Positions 10,001 to 18,100 of a DNA stretch of 64,000 nt are shown here, one piece after another. The notes under the pieces are model-generated. The model made no database searches, was not told where the DNA came from, and saw only the letters and a list, made by a program, of their open reading frames with translations. How positions within the stretch are numbered: the stretch's first letter is position 1; the number at the start of each line of letters is the position of its first letter. The DNA is taken from contig NC_087064.1 of the NCBI RefSeq assembly GCF_963678635.1, forward strand, positions 6,920,411-6,984,410, in the 5' to 3' direction. This DNA comes from Symsagittifera roscoffensis. Its lineage: Eukaryota > Xenacoelomorpha > Acoela > Convolutidae. The position numbers and the translations under genes were made by a program.

Positions 10001-11354
10001 TACTGGGCGAGCGGCACATTATGAAAATCTGAAGCCTCACGTCCCGTCCCCAGAGGATTGGTGCATACCGAAGGACATGGAGGGTCTTGAGTACCTGGTG
10101 GTAGAGCCAGCGTGTGAAGTGAATGAGAAAGGCACTAGAGAGAAAAATGATGGTAATGAGAACTTGAGTTTGGACGACAATGAAAAGATAGGAGTGGAGT
10201 CTGATGCAGGATCATTTGTAGAAGAAGACTGGAACGACCCGGAGCAAGACGAGGTGCCGAAATGGATGGAACCGGATCGAACAACACCACCGGGAACCAG
10301 GACTGGCAATCGTAAACGCACAGGCATGAGGTACAACAGGTACGGGGATGACTTCTTGATCGATAAGATACAGCCAGACAAATTGGGCGAGGAATTACTG
10401 AAGGCAGGCGAACTGGAAGCCGGAGAGGAATGGCAGGTCATTGATGATGGTGGTCATTATCCGCAGAATGATTACTCGACGCCAGAAGTAGAAACGGATC
10501 TCGAACAGAGTGAGATAGAGAGGAGGGAGAACACGAACTTGAGGATTCCAGAGTGGATGCGTGATGTCAAAGACGAGAGCCGCGAAGGACAAAGCATTCA
10601 GCAAGTCGATGTATCAGCAGCAAATTACATGAAGACAGAAGACCCTCTTTTCGGATGGACGGCAACGGACAGGCCACTACGCGTTCCTCAGGACAATTCA
10701 AACCCGACAACATCGACGGGGACGTCGATAAATAATTTTGTCCGGGGAGTGGGGGTAGGACTTACCCACACCGAAAATTTGATGATAAAGAAGCTCAAGG
10801 AAGTGAGAGAAACGAGTGAATTGGAACTGGAGGAAGAAGAGCCAGAGCCTACTATAGGTCGGAATTTCAAAACGAAATTCGAAATACCCAATGAATACTC
10901 GGAGAACATCATGATAACGGATAGCGACTTCATCCTGTCAAACAGGACCAGCGCGATCTGCATCACGGCAGACATGAGTTTCAAATCAAGATTGGAAGCT
11001 GACTTCAAAAGAGAGTATCAGAATGTAGAGTTTCTGTTCAGACAGAGACCAGGACTGGGAGGGATGGCAGCGCTTCCACCGTCAGTGGCACAAGTCCCGG
11101 GCAAATATCTGTGCTTCCTAGTGACGAGGGTCAATGACAGGAACACAATTGATCCCGAACACGTGATATTGGCACTAACAAGATTACGAGACTTCATGAT
11201 TGAAAGAGGGATAACAGAGGTCTCAATGCCGGTGTATGACCCAAACAGGGGCAAACTGAGCCCGAGGGAATTGTACGCTATCCTACATGTGGTCTTTGCA
11301 GAAACTGAGATAATGGTGTATCTCCATAAGAAGTATTACTTGAGCATCGCCTGA
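7026..11354 (+). CDS. pol: RT C-terminus, RNase H, integrase, chromo-less tail with macrodomain-like module
   Basis: This is the same frame as the preceding ORF, immediately after its TAG. Numbering from the GTG at 7038: RT thumb/connection to about 80; RNase H about 122-250 with D128/D130, E175, D200 (RVDNRAL) and D243 (NADSLS). An acidic linker of roughly 400 residues without recognised motifs follows, much longer than usual. Integrase has an HHCC zinc finger (about 669-707), then a DDE core with D735, D794 and E830; 35 residues separate the last pair, the retroviral/Ty3 D,D35E spacing. A GPF/Y-type C-terminal domain follows (KKWRGPFMI...YENLKPH), then an acidic tail. Residues about 1293-1438 resemble a TARG1-type macrodomain. 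No ATG lies close to the TAG, so independent translation is unlikely. No further frame break occurs over 4.3 kb. Confidence 0.92.
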   Translation, partial: RLDEVFACMKRSGLKCKPSKCEILKDSIKYLGRMVDKHGIRPDTDAVEAVLTWKSPKTEHQLMSFLGFANYYREFIKGYADKVYPMQQLMRHKGKKFTWNNAAEESFQRIKKELCEAPVLGMPTEKGMYVLDTDASVVAISGILHQEQEWNGKTVLRPIAYGSKVLSDTEMKYGAPKAEMFAVVTFVEKYRAYLGSEPFKLRVDNRALSWLKTYSMDQSYIGRWIVRLDGYNMIIEHRTRDKHQNADSLSKKTEFYERQEQREADRPEIKDGFSFMDKETYDSLPLTRWLDKSGKPIEDHPELPKEPPEKTILRKSKRIPIEIILKSKIVKETLKAKGYDLNQVEAGTAQIDDDLMRLLEKLSDDKPVIQEKGQEKPEFTILRRKETVNDTDSSRGSVTDSKDVVRSLVDKIPEDILEQTKVRKKKVTFKEDTEHLGLGQESGECSRFTEEGTGEGKLSGEREGWDEDSDESSENQDSLCMILAEEKTRHHDRELQTDPSSGTYNMDIQEMRGGEELEKMAVARKPFRELSCNSNIRTNLVPEDDMKIVKRMICVKLSDDIHNPGEMNGQIMALKEHVKARYRLSDLIRAQKNDKMTSDLSKWIQSGVKEKGELEEDSYKILSQFYKEKKDLLYHTAEGVVACKRRDEEKILHKHNLIILPQLYQTEVLFRSHDQMGHQGIDKVQQRILHRFDWPGMRKACERWVNACLACLQVKDPRKMKFPLKSVESSEFNEVVQIDHQKICMTESGYNQILVIIDHFTKLAEAVPCQTASAEETCDHLITHWISRYGCPMTFQSDNGKAFVGDLTKELMKRSHIAQAHSTTYHPQTNGLVERQNRTLVNMLRVYCSRYMTDWDKYLPQVVGAYNSTQHSTTGISPFMMLTGRERAMPLTFFYPEYEGKRTSPQAYVKEAIKRQQELNELCRRNTAQAQMRQRRKYDEKILRAKPYEVGQYVWVFQNVIPPKGTKKLLKKWRGPFMITEVHQQGRFYRLSTGRAAHYENLKPHVPSPEDWCIPKDMEGLEYLVVEPACEVNEKGTREKNDGNENLSLDDNEKIGVESDAGSFVEEDWNDPEQDEVPKWMEPDRTTPPGTRTGNRKRTGMRYNRYGDDFLIDKIQPDKLGEELLKAGELEAGEEWQVIDDGGHYPQNDYSTPEVETDLEQSEIERRENTNLRIPEWMRDVKDESREGQSIQQVDVSAANYMKTEDPLFGWTATDRPLRVPQDNSNPTTSTGTSINNFVRGVGVGLTHTENLMIKKLKEVRETSELELEEEEPEPTIGRNFKTKFEIPNEYSENIMITDSDFILSNRTSAICITADMSFKSRLEADFKREYQNVEFLFRQRPGLGGMAALPPSVAQVPGKYLCFLVTRVNDRNTIDPEHVILALTRLRDFMIERGITEVSMPVYDPNRGKLSPRELYAILHVVFAETEIMVYLHKKYYLSIA
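10914..11351 (+). other. Macrodomain-like module at the C-terminus of pol (domain, not a separate gene)
   Basis: The last 146 codons of pol match the layout of TARG1/OARD1-type macrodomains: an opening strand/helix with SAICITADMSF, a helix with a hydrophobic strand (KYLCFLVTR), the helix LTRLRDFMIERG, the strand ITEVSMPVYDP and a last helix-strand ending FAETEIMVYL. The segment RGITEVSMP followed by a helix and EIMVYL is the most telling. The Gly-rich ligand loop normally following the SMP strand is replaced by YDPNRGKLSP, and the Lys/Asp pair needed for hydrolysis in TARG1 is not obvious. It may therefore bind ADP-ribose without cleaving it, or be further diverged. This is recognition by eye, without an alignment. 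Confidence 0.6.
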
Positions 11355-11873
11355 GTCGGGTACATGGGGGTATCGAGTCGGGTGTGAGGGAGGAGTCTTG
11401 AGTCAGGTACTGGGGTGCGGCGCAGGTAAAGGGATCTTAAGATATGATTGGCATGACAATTAAATTTTAAAACGAGTTAACGGTGCTAAAACATAAAATG
11501 AATCTGCATGCTTTTAAAGGAATTCCAATTGAATTGTTTTAAGTGATATGAAAATGATAAGATTTTAACCATACTGGTAAAAGGGGGGTCTCTAGGTTAG
11601 GAACATGACATGTCAAGTTTCAATATGCTTTCTGTTTTCAGATCAAGTTTGAAAAACAAAGTTGAAAATCCAACTATACTCAAGCGAGAAACAGAGAGAG
11701 AAACCTTGATTGAACTCGCGATAATCGGCACTTACAGCAAGTATTTGCAAGGGAACATTTCGAGAGAATTCTTGAGTTGGGTAATACTTGAGTCGGTAAG
11801 GTAATTCTTGAGCTGGTAAGGTAATTCTTGAGCTGGTTAACACATACCTGTATACATCCCGAAGTCACGAAGA
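11355..11873 (+). other. Untranslated gap between pol and accessory ORFs
   Basis: This 520-base stretch has no plausible gene. It has a purine tract (AAAAGGGGGG at 11578-11587), a pyrimidine-AG splice-acceptor-like site ending at 11641, and short tandem repeats of GGTAATTCTTGAGCTGGTAA (about 11765-11840). It resembles the intergenic region before env in retroviruses, where a spliced subgenomic mRNA begins its downstream ORF. Confidence 0.6.
11625..11641 (+). promoter_or_regulatory. Candidate 3' splice site for a subgenomic mRNA
   Basis: TGCTTTCTGTTTTCAG is a strong pyrimidine tract with a terminal AG, 230 bases upstream of the first accessory ORF ATG (11874). If used, it would join a leader donor to the accessory cluster. 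I did not find one clearly superior donor in the leader. Confidence 0.4.
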
Positions 11874-13406
11874 ATGGCAGACCGATTATGGAAATCCGTG
11901 CCCGCGGCCCTGAAGAAGCCCACTCTTGATGAGCTGTACAGACGCCTGAGGGACTTGGACTACACCCAAATAGACGAGAGAAAGGCGGTGATGCTGAATG
12001 CCATCCTCCAGTTGGAGGACCAGGGTGAGTGCAGGGAGTCTGCAACGGAGGCTGTCTTGATGATCGGCTACACCACCGAGGGAATATCGAACCAAGAACA
12101 GACCAGATGGTTGTCTTGGAATGTGGATGGAGGAGTAAGGGGTTTTGACTTGGCAAGGAATCCTGGCCTGAATAACAATACCGAATATGGCGCAGGGGAA
12201 TTCCCACTACCGACTAGGCCAACAGTAAGATCCACAAGCCAGAACTCGAGTAGGGTGCCATCGATGTCACGAACGCAACAGACGACCGAGGCATATCCGG
12301 ATCTAGGTGTTCTAAAGAAAGAGCTCGAGAAGACGCAGAAGGAAAGGAATAAGGCGAACCTCGATCGGGATCAGGCAAAGCTGGATCGGGAGAAGGTTCA
12401 GCTGGAAAGGGACCAGGCGGTCAACGAGCGAGACCAGGCTCTGAGGTTGCTTGAGATACAAAAAGCTGAACATCAACAGGAGTTAAGGGTGCGGGAGAAC
12501 GCCGCAAATCGTGATCAACTGAGGTCGGAATTGGACAGAATAGAACAACGACAACGCGAGCTTGATGCACAGAAGGGAGCCAGGCCGAAGGAGCGAGTGG
12601 TCACCAGCTCGAGGCCAGAGTCACGTATGGAGGTGGATGAAGCCCCCAGAGCAAGAGCACGGTTCAACCTTGACCGCGAGGCCCGAGAACACATGAGTGA
12701 AGGGTTGGAAGTCTGGATACCGAATGACGCAACGTCTTCCTTGCGTAGCCTAGAGACGCAACCCATACGCCCACTGATGGATGTGGAGCTGCCGGGATAT
12801 ACCCCAACCTCGACCTCGAGTGACAGTCAGGTGAGCGGCGGCTCATCGCGTCTGAAAGAACTGGGCGAGAGATTGCGACAAAAGAGTCGTGAGAGTTCGG
12901 CAAGACCGGAGCTTCCCCCGACGTGGAGGGAACAGCCGGTTAGGAGTGTCGTGATCTCGAGTTATAAGAAGAATACAGAGGGGAGGTACCACAGGCACAA
13001 TCGGCTGGACTGGAGTGCGGAGCAGAAAGCTAGGAGAGACTGCTTTCATGATGCGGCCTGGGTGCAGTACTTGGCGCCACCCCGGGTACCAGAAGGTGCG
13101 GTTCACCTAATCGTAGGGGACAGCCTGGTGCGGGTGTTGACCCGGATCCGATCGCACTGGCAGACGGGAATCTTGAGTTTCGCTGGAGCTGCCACGCCAC
13201 AGATGTTGGCAACGCTTGACATGCTGGGGATGACCAAAGTATACACGGTGACCCTGATGGTCGGGACCAACGATGTATCAAGGGGTGAAGCGAGGAAAAT
13301 AACAAGGCTGCACGATAAGGTGAGCTGCCTTCTTGAGGAACTGAGGATTCAGATGGACCCCATCCTGTTGACGATATGTACTGTCCCCTTGTCCCCTACA
13401 ACATGA
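11874..13406 (+). CDS. Accessory ORF 1: coiled coil plus N-terminal part of an SGNH/GDSL hydrolase-like domain
   Basis: This 510-codon ORF starts with a clear ATG. Residues 1-100 form a small helical region, followed by a Ser/Thr linker. A strongly charged coiled coil spans about 145-236, with repeated RDQA/DRDQAKLDREK-type heptads. A disordered linker leads to an SGNH-hydrolase-like domain from about 408: block I GDSL at 415-418, a Gly-containing block II (SFAGAA, 435-440) and block III GTND at 464-467. The frame ends at TGA 13404-13406 before the catalytic Asp-His block, which lies in the next ORF one frame back (DGIHFD). The enzyme-like domain is therefore split by a frame change near 13376-13404, where two CCCC runs occur. 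This could be a one-base deletion or -1 frameshifting. SGNH enzymes are esterases/lipases; the substrate here is unknown. It occupies the usual env position but shows no signal peptide or membrane segment. Confidence 0.8.
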   Translation: MADRLWKSVPAALKKPTLDELYRRLRDLDYTQIDERKAVMLNAILQLEDQGECRESATEAVLMIGYTTEGISNQEQTRWLSWNVDGGVRGFDLARNPGLNNNTEYGAGEFPLPTRPTVRSTSQNSSRVPSMSRTQQTTEAYPDLGVLKKELEKTQKERNKANLDRDQAKLDREKVQLERDQAVNERDQALRLLEIQKAEHQQELRVRENAANRDQLRSELDRIEQRQRELDAQKGARPKERVVTSSRPESRMEVDEAPRARARFNLDREAREHMSEGLEVWIPNDATSSLRSLETQPIRPLMDVELPGYTPTSTSSDSQVSGGSSRLKELGERLRQKSRESSARPELPPTWREQPVRSVVISSYKKNTEGRYHRHNRLDWSAEQKARRDCFHDAAWVQYLAPPRVPEGAVHLIVGDSLVRVLTRIRSHWQTGILSFAGAATPQMLATLDMLGMTKVYTVTLMVGTNDVSRGEARKITRLHDKVSCLLEELRIQMDPILLTICTVPLSPTT

Positions 13407-15151
13407 TGTTTGATCAGCACGCCTTGGAGATGAACGAGAAGGTGCGGAACCTAAACAAGGTGATAAGAGACATCCACCGGAAGAGTGTGCTCCCTGTCAG
13501 ACTGTTGGACGTGGCAGAGCGCATGGAGAAAGAGGGATTCCCTGAAGACACCTCCAGTGATGGAATCCATTTTGATAGACCAAGGGGAGCAGAGTGGCTA
13601 AACGACGTCTTCCAAGAACACATAAACGCGCTAGAGGCGGATCTGCTAGAGACAGCCCAATTCACATTAGGACCACCTCCGAACCCACCATTCCTTGCCT
13701 CAAGGGCCTTGTCTGGTCGCTTGGGACCGAGAGTTGACACTAGAGACAGTTCAAGAAGCAGCCAGACCAGATTGCAGAGTGCCACGCCAATGGAGTCTGA
13801 GGAGGTGACGTCATCAACACCTCCAAGCTCGGCGATAACCTCAGTGGTAGTGGCGGAGAGCAAACGGGAAAAGAAGTCTATGGAGACCGCTCGCTTGAGA
13901 TATCCTGAGAAGGTGAAAGAACTGGATCTAGAGAGTTTGGAATGCAGGCGAGAATTGGCGGAAACCCTGGGGATTGAACGAGTGTCGCACGAGGATTTGA
14001 ATAGGCATCATTGCGTGGACTGGTTGAAAGCTCATGAGGCGCACTTCTCGAGAGCGAAGTTGATGGAGACCACAGACCTGACTGGAATTCCCACAAAAGC
14101 GATCATGGGACCCATTAACTACAGACATCTCAAGCTGCTGGGGAGTCCTGGATTTATAGCAGAACCTCCCAAGCACCGAACTAGCATCGCCAGGATCAGG
14201 TTGGCAACCCCGGCACAGTTAAAGGTGGTAGACAAGCTACTCAATCCGGGAGGAACGGGATTGCCAGATGCCGCTTACGAAGGCTTGAAATTGGCCGAAG
14301 ATCCCAGGTACGGGAAGCCCTGTGGGAGTACCCAGCTGGCCAAAACCCTGGCAGTTTATGATAGAGCAGATCCAGCTGCTGCGAGAGTAGTCATTGTGGC
14401 GGGATCAGACTTCGAAGGAACGTCTCCCAAGTTGTTCTGGCCGGAGACTTTGATATACTCTTTGCCAGGAGCTGAATTAAATCAGATGTTAACTCTGGTG
14501 GTGGCAATAAAGTCGGAGATGCCCTGTGAACCTGAGCTGCTATTGTTTGCAGGAATGAATGATCACCTGCGCGCGATGGGACTTCTTGAGCAACTAAAGG
14601 GCGATGAAATTCCGACATCGAGGAAGATATGGGAAGCCATTCAAGCGTTGTTTGCGGCGATGAATGAAGTGCAAGAGAATGTTGTCTCGAGATTCGGGTC
14701 CAAGACGAAGGTGGTGTTTACCACATCCCCTGGATACGCGAATATGCCACCCGCCCTACAGTTCGTGTACGCGGTCTTGATCCTGATAGCAGAAGGGAAT
14801 GAATGGCGGATTCTAATGGCAGCTCCCAATCGGGAGTTGGAGCCATCAAACCTGAGGCTTAGCAAGTCAGAATTGGCGGCGGCATGGGCGGACATGTCTC
14901 ATGCACTGAGGGGCTTTTATGGACTAGCCGACATCCTGATCGTATTAGACGAGGTGCTCTTGCTAGAGATATCGAACTTTGCCAGGCAACTCAAGTTCAG
15001 CCCAGTCATCGGGGACGATCACCCGGCGATAAGCAAATTAACGGCCAGCTTGTGGTTTCGGAGTATGGATGTGAAGATCACAAACTCCACCAGCAAGTCT
15101 AGAGGTCCCAGTAACGAGAGAAGAAATGTGGCCGAGACGGAAAAGCAATAA
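13376..15151 (+). CDS. Accessory ORF 2: end of first SGNH domain plus a second SGNH-like domain
   Basis: This 591-codon frame, -1 relative to accessory ORF 1, completes the first SGNH-like domain with block V DGIHFD at 62-67. After a Ser-rich linker (about 110-170) and a helical region (170-260), a second SGNH-like domain runs about 335-500: VVIVAGSDFEG (GSDF at 343-346, in the block I position), a Gly-containing LPGAELNQ, and LLLFAGMNDHL (GMND at 393-396, in the block III position). I see no clear block V Asp-His, and GSDF departs from GDSL, so the second domain may be non-catalytic. The ORF ends with TAA at 15149-15151, but the same frame reopens at once. The ATG at 13376 is probably just the first methionine in this frame rather than a real start. 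Confidence 0.75.
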   Translation: MYCPLVPYNMMFDQHALEMNEKVRNLNKVIRDIHRKSVLPVRLLDVAERMEKEGFPEDTSSDGIHFDRPRGAEWLNDVFQEHINALEADLLETAQFTLGPPPNPPFLASRALSGRLGPRVDTRDSSRSSQTRLQSATPMESEEVTSSTPPSSAITSVVVAESKREKKSMETARLRYPEKVKELDLESLECRRELAETLGIERVSHEDLNRHHCVDWLKAHEAHFSRAKLMETTDLTGIPTKAIMGPINYRHLKLLGSPGFIAEPPKHRTSIARIRLATPAQLKVVDKLLNPGGTGLPDAAYEGLKLAEDPRYGKPCGSTQLAKTLAVYDRADPAAARVVIVAGSDFEGTSPKLFWPETLIYSLPGAELNQMLTLVVAIKSEMPCEPELLLFAGMNDHLRAMGLLEQLKGDEIPTSRKIWEAIQALFAAMNEVQENVVSRFGSKTKVVFTTSPGYANMPPALQFVYAVLILIAEGNEWRILMAAPNRELEPSNLRLSKSELAAAWADMSHALRGFYGLADILIVLDEVLLLEISNFARQLKFSPVIGDDHPAISKLTASLWFRSMDVKITNSTSKSRGPSNERRNVAETEKQ

Positions 15152-15157
15152 GAATCG

Positions 15158-18100
15158 ATGAAATATCGTTTGACTCAAGAGAATGGCTGGTGGCCATTTT
15201 TGACACCAAGGCTGGAGAACGCCACGAATAAGACAAGGGAGGAAGCACCACCCCTCGTGAAACAAGTCTGGAGTTTTCTGGAGAAACAACTGGAGCTGGC
15301 CGAAACAAGAGACATGACGGTGGCTAGATTTGTCTCGGCCGCCAATGAAGTGACGATTGGAGGGTTCTGGAGAGAGCACGCCAAAGGCGAATTGAAGACT
15401 AGGAGGGATTACGAGATTCTCAAGTTCTTGAGTCCTTGCTGGGAGAAGGAATTCTTGGCAGGAATATTCGGTACCACGGCGACTATCTTTGGAGCCTTCG
15501 TGCAGGAGATACTGGGCATGCCCATCAGCCTGCTCTTGGCCCTGTATTTGGTCTACCCCAGATACTTGTTCAACATGGGCCCAGCATACATGTTTAGTCG
15601 AGGAGTGGAGACACTTCGAGTTGATGGGTACCTGGCACTAGTACTCTTGACCCATGGGGAATTGGTGTCGTTTCATCGATTAATGGAATATGGAGAGCCT
15701 CTGTCTATGGGGAGAGTCCACACGAGCATTGAAACCAGCTCCTACAAGTCTGCCGCAGGGTTGAAGACGTTGCTAGTACAATACCTCATGATGCAAAATC
15801 GGCACATGACGGGTGAAGATGAGAATCCAACTTCGAGAGAAGAATGGAAGAAGACGAACAGAGGGATGCCTCTGCTGACGGACCTATGCCTGGCAATGAG
15901 GTCGGACCCAATGGGGATAATCCGGGGCCTAGAGGAGGTGGTGACCTGCATTTATGGTCCAGCAGTGACGTACGCGTTCCCAGACCCCCTGGTGACAACG
16001 TATCGTCACTCTGTAACGCACTTGAGTCTTATCAGTATACTGGATGGGACGGCGTTAAATTGGTGTCAGCAGGAGGTGCTCAGAGGGCGAATGAGCAACA
16101 CGGTACTCTTTGGAAAGGTGAAAGATGCCGAGCTAATAGTGTACAACTTCAGGGGGCAAATGCAATGTAGAATGGCAGGCAAGCGAGAGGGTCCCATCGA
16201 AATGTATCCCAAATTCTGGAACTTGAACCCATTGACGGCAGACGGACGAGAAATCTTGAGAATTCCAGCCTGGAAGGAGTGCTTCGCATTGGTGAAGAGG
16301 GAGCTGGAGACCATAATGGAGAAAGAAATCCTCCCAGCCACCATGCCTGAGTTCCCAATAGTCAGGAGGATGACCTTAGGAATGAATAGTCCCTTGGTAG
16401 TTCCCTCCATAATGGCGAGGATGACGACGGAGGAAATGCAGAAGGATTTCACTGATGGCTGGGACCCCCTGTTCATCGAATACACGGCGGCGGTCTACTT
16501 CCATACCAGCGAGACGAAGGTAAATTCGTGGACGACGCAAGCGAAAAAGAGTAGAGGTTCGCAGCCCCCAGGATATGAGGTGCGGAAGGTCTTGAGAACT
16601 CTAGAGAAGGAGGGACTTGAGAACATGTTACCCATATGGGATGATGGCAGGATGATCGTGATGGAGGGGCACGTCGCATTGGTGGACGACATGAAATTTG
16701 CCACGAGAAAATATAAGGCACCCTATGGCTTGGAACAGGTGGAAATAAGACAGGAGGGAACAGAACTAGATGCAGCAGGTCAACTGCATGTAGCACTGAC
16801 GGAATACAAAAAGCTGGATCCTACGACACCATCACCACTGTCAGTGGACACGCCTGGAGACAAGAGGAGTGGACCCGTCGAGGACCGATTTAAGAAAATT
16901 CTCGAGAGAAGGAGACATGAGTCAGAAGAAGAGAGTATGGATGAAACTCTCAGTGAAGCCGGTGAAGACATGGAAGTGGGGAATACGCCTGAACCAGGGC
17001 CATCAGGGGAGGAGCTCACCACTCAAGAGCTGTTGAAAGACTTGAGCGAGGAGAATTGGGCAGATACGGCCACCCCACCCCTGATTCCGTCCCCCCGGAA
17101 GGATCTGGAATTGCCATTGGCAAGTGAGACCTTCAATATGGGGATGATACTCTTGAGCTCGGAGGAAAGGGAAAAGAACACTTTCGAAGGGAACAGGGAC
17201 ATATTCCTGGGATCACTGAAGGACGATGCTTGGCAGGAGTTCTTGGAAGAATTCAATCAAGAAGTGGGCAGCGAGACGACGCTGGACAAATTCAAGGAGG
17301 AACTGTGGGACACAGTCGTAAGATTTGGAGAACCGCTTCTGATAGGAACGGGCCTGGATGAGAAGGCGAGAAAAGAGCTACTGAGCAAGCTGGTAGAGCT
17401 GAGGAATTCACGATCGAAGACTAGAGAAGAAAAATGTGAGGACAGCTCTACTCGGAGACAAAAAACTGTAGATAAAATGGTTGATGATATAAAAAGGGAT
17501 AAAGTTGGGACTAGTAATATGATTAAAAGTACTAATATCCTTAAGGCTCGAGCAGGGGGGAGGCAAGAGTTGGAAGGAGTGGATGGAGAGGTCGAATCAG
17601 TGATGGTAGCCACAACACCCTCAAGTAGAGATGTGAAGACTCGCAAGAGGAAGAGAGAAGTGGAAGGATTGGGTAGTCCTTCAGTGGATGCTGTTTCGGA
17701 AGGAAACTTGAGAGAGACGGCGCCCATGGTTTTGGCTCGATGCAAGACGGCGGCATACAAGAGCAGCTCGGAGCTCAGAAGACCACTTGAAGTAGAGAGG
17801 GAAATAGAGGTTTCCACCAGTTCGACATCGGAGGAAGACTTCAAGCCTCAGAAGATAAACGTGAAGAGAGGTTCAACGAACGGACAGACATGGGAAGTAG
17901 ATGTCGGCAAAGAATGGATCTCGAAGGCACACCAGGCCACGGGCAAGCGAGTGACAAGTGATCCATTGGAAAGGAACAAGACGAGGAACACCTCCCGGAC
18001 GTGGTGGGTGGCCCTTGAAACATTGAAAGAAATGGAGGACTGCTGGAAGAAGTTGGACAGTGGAGTAGCTCGCAAGCGACGCAATTGGGCCACCCAGCAA

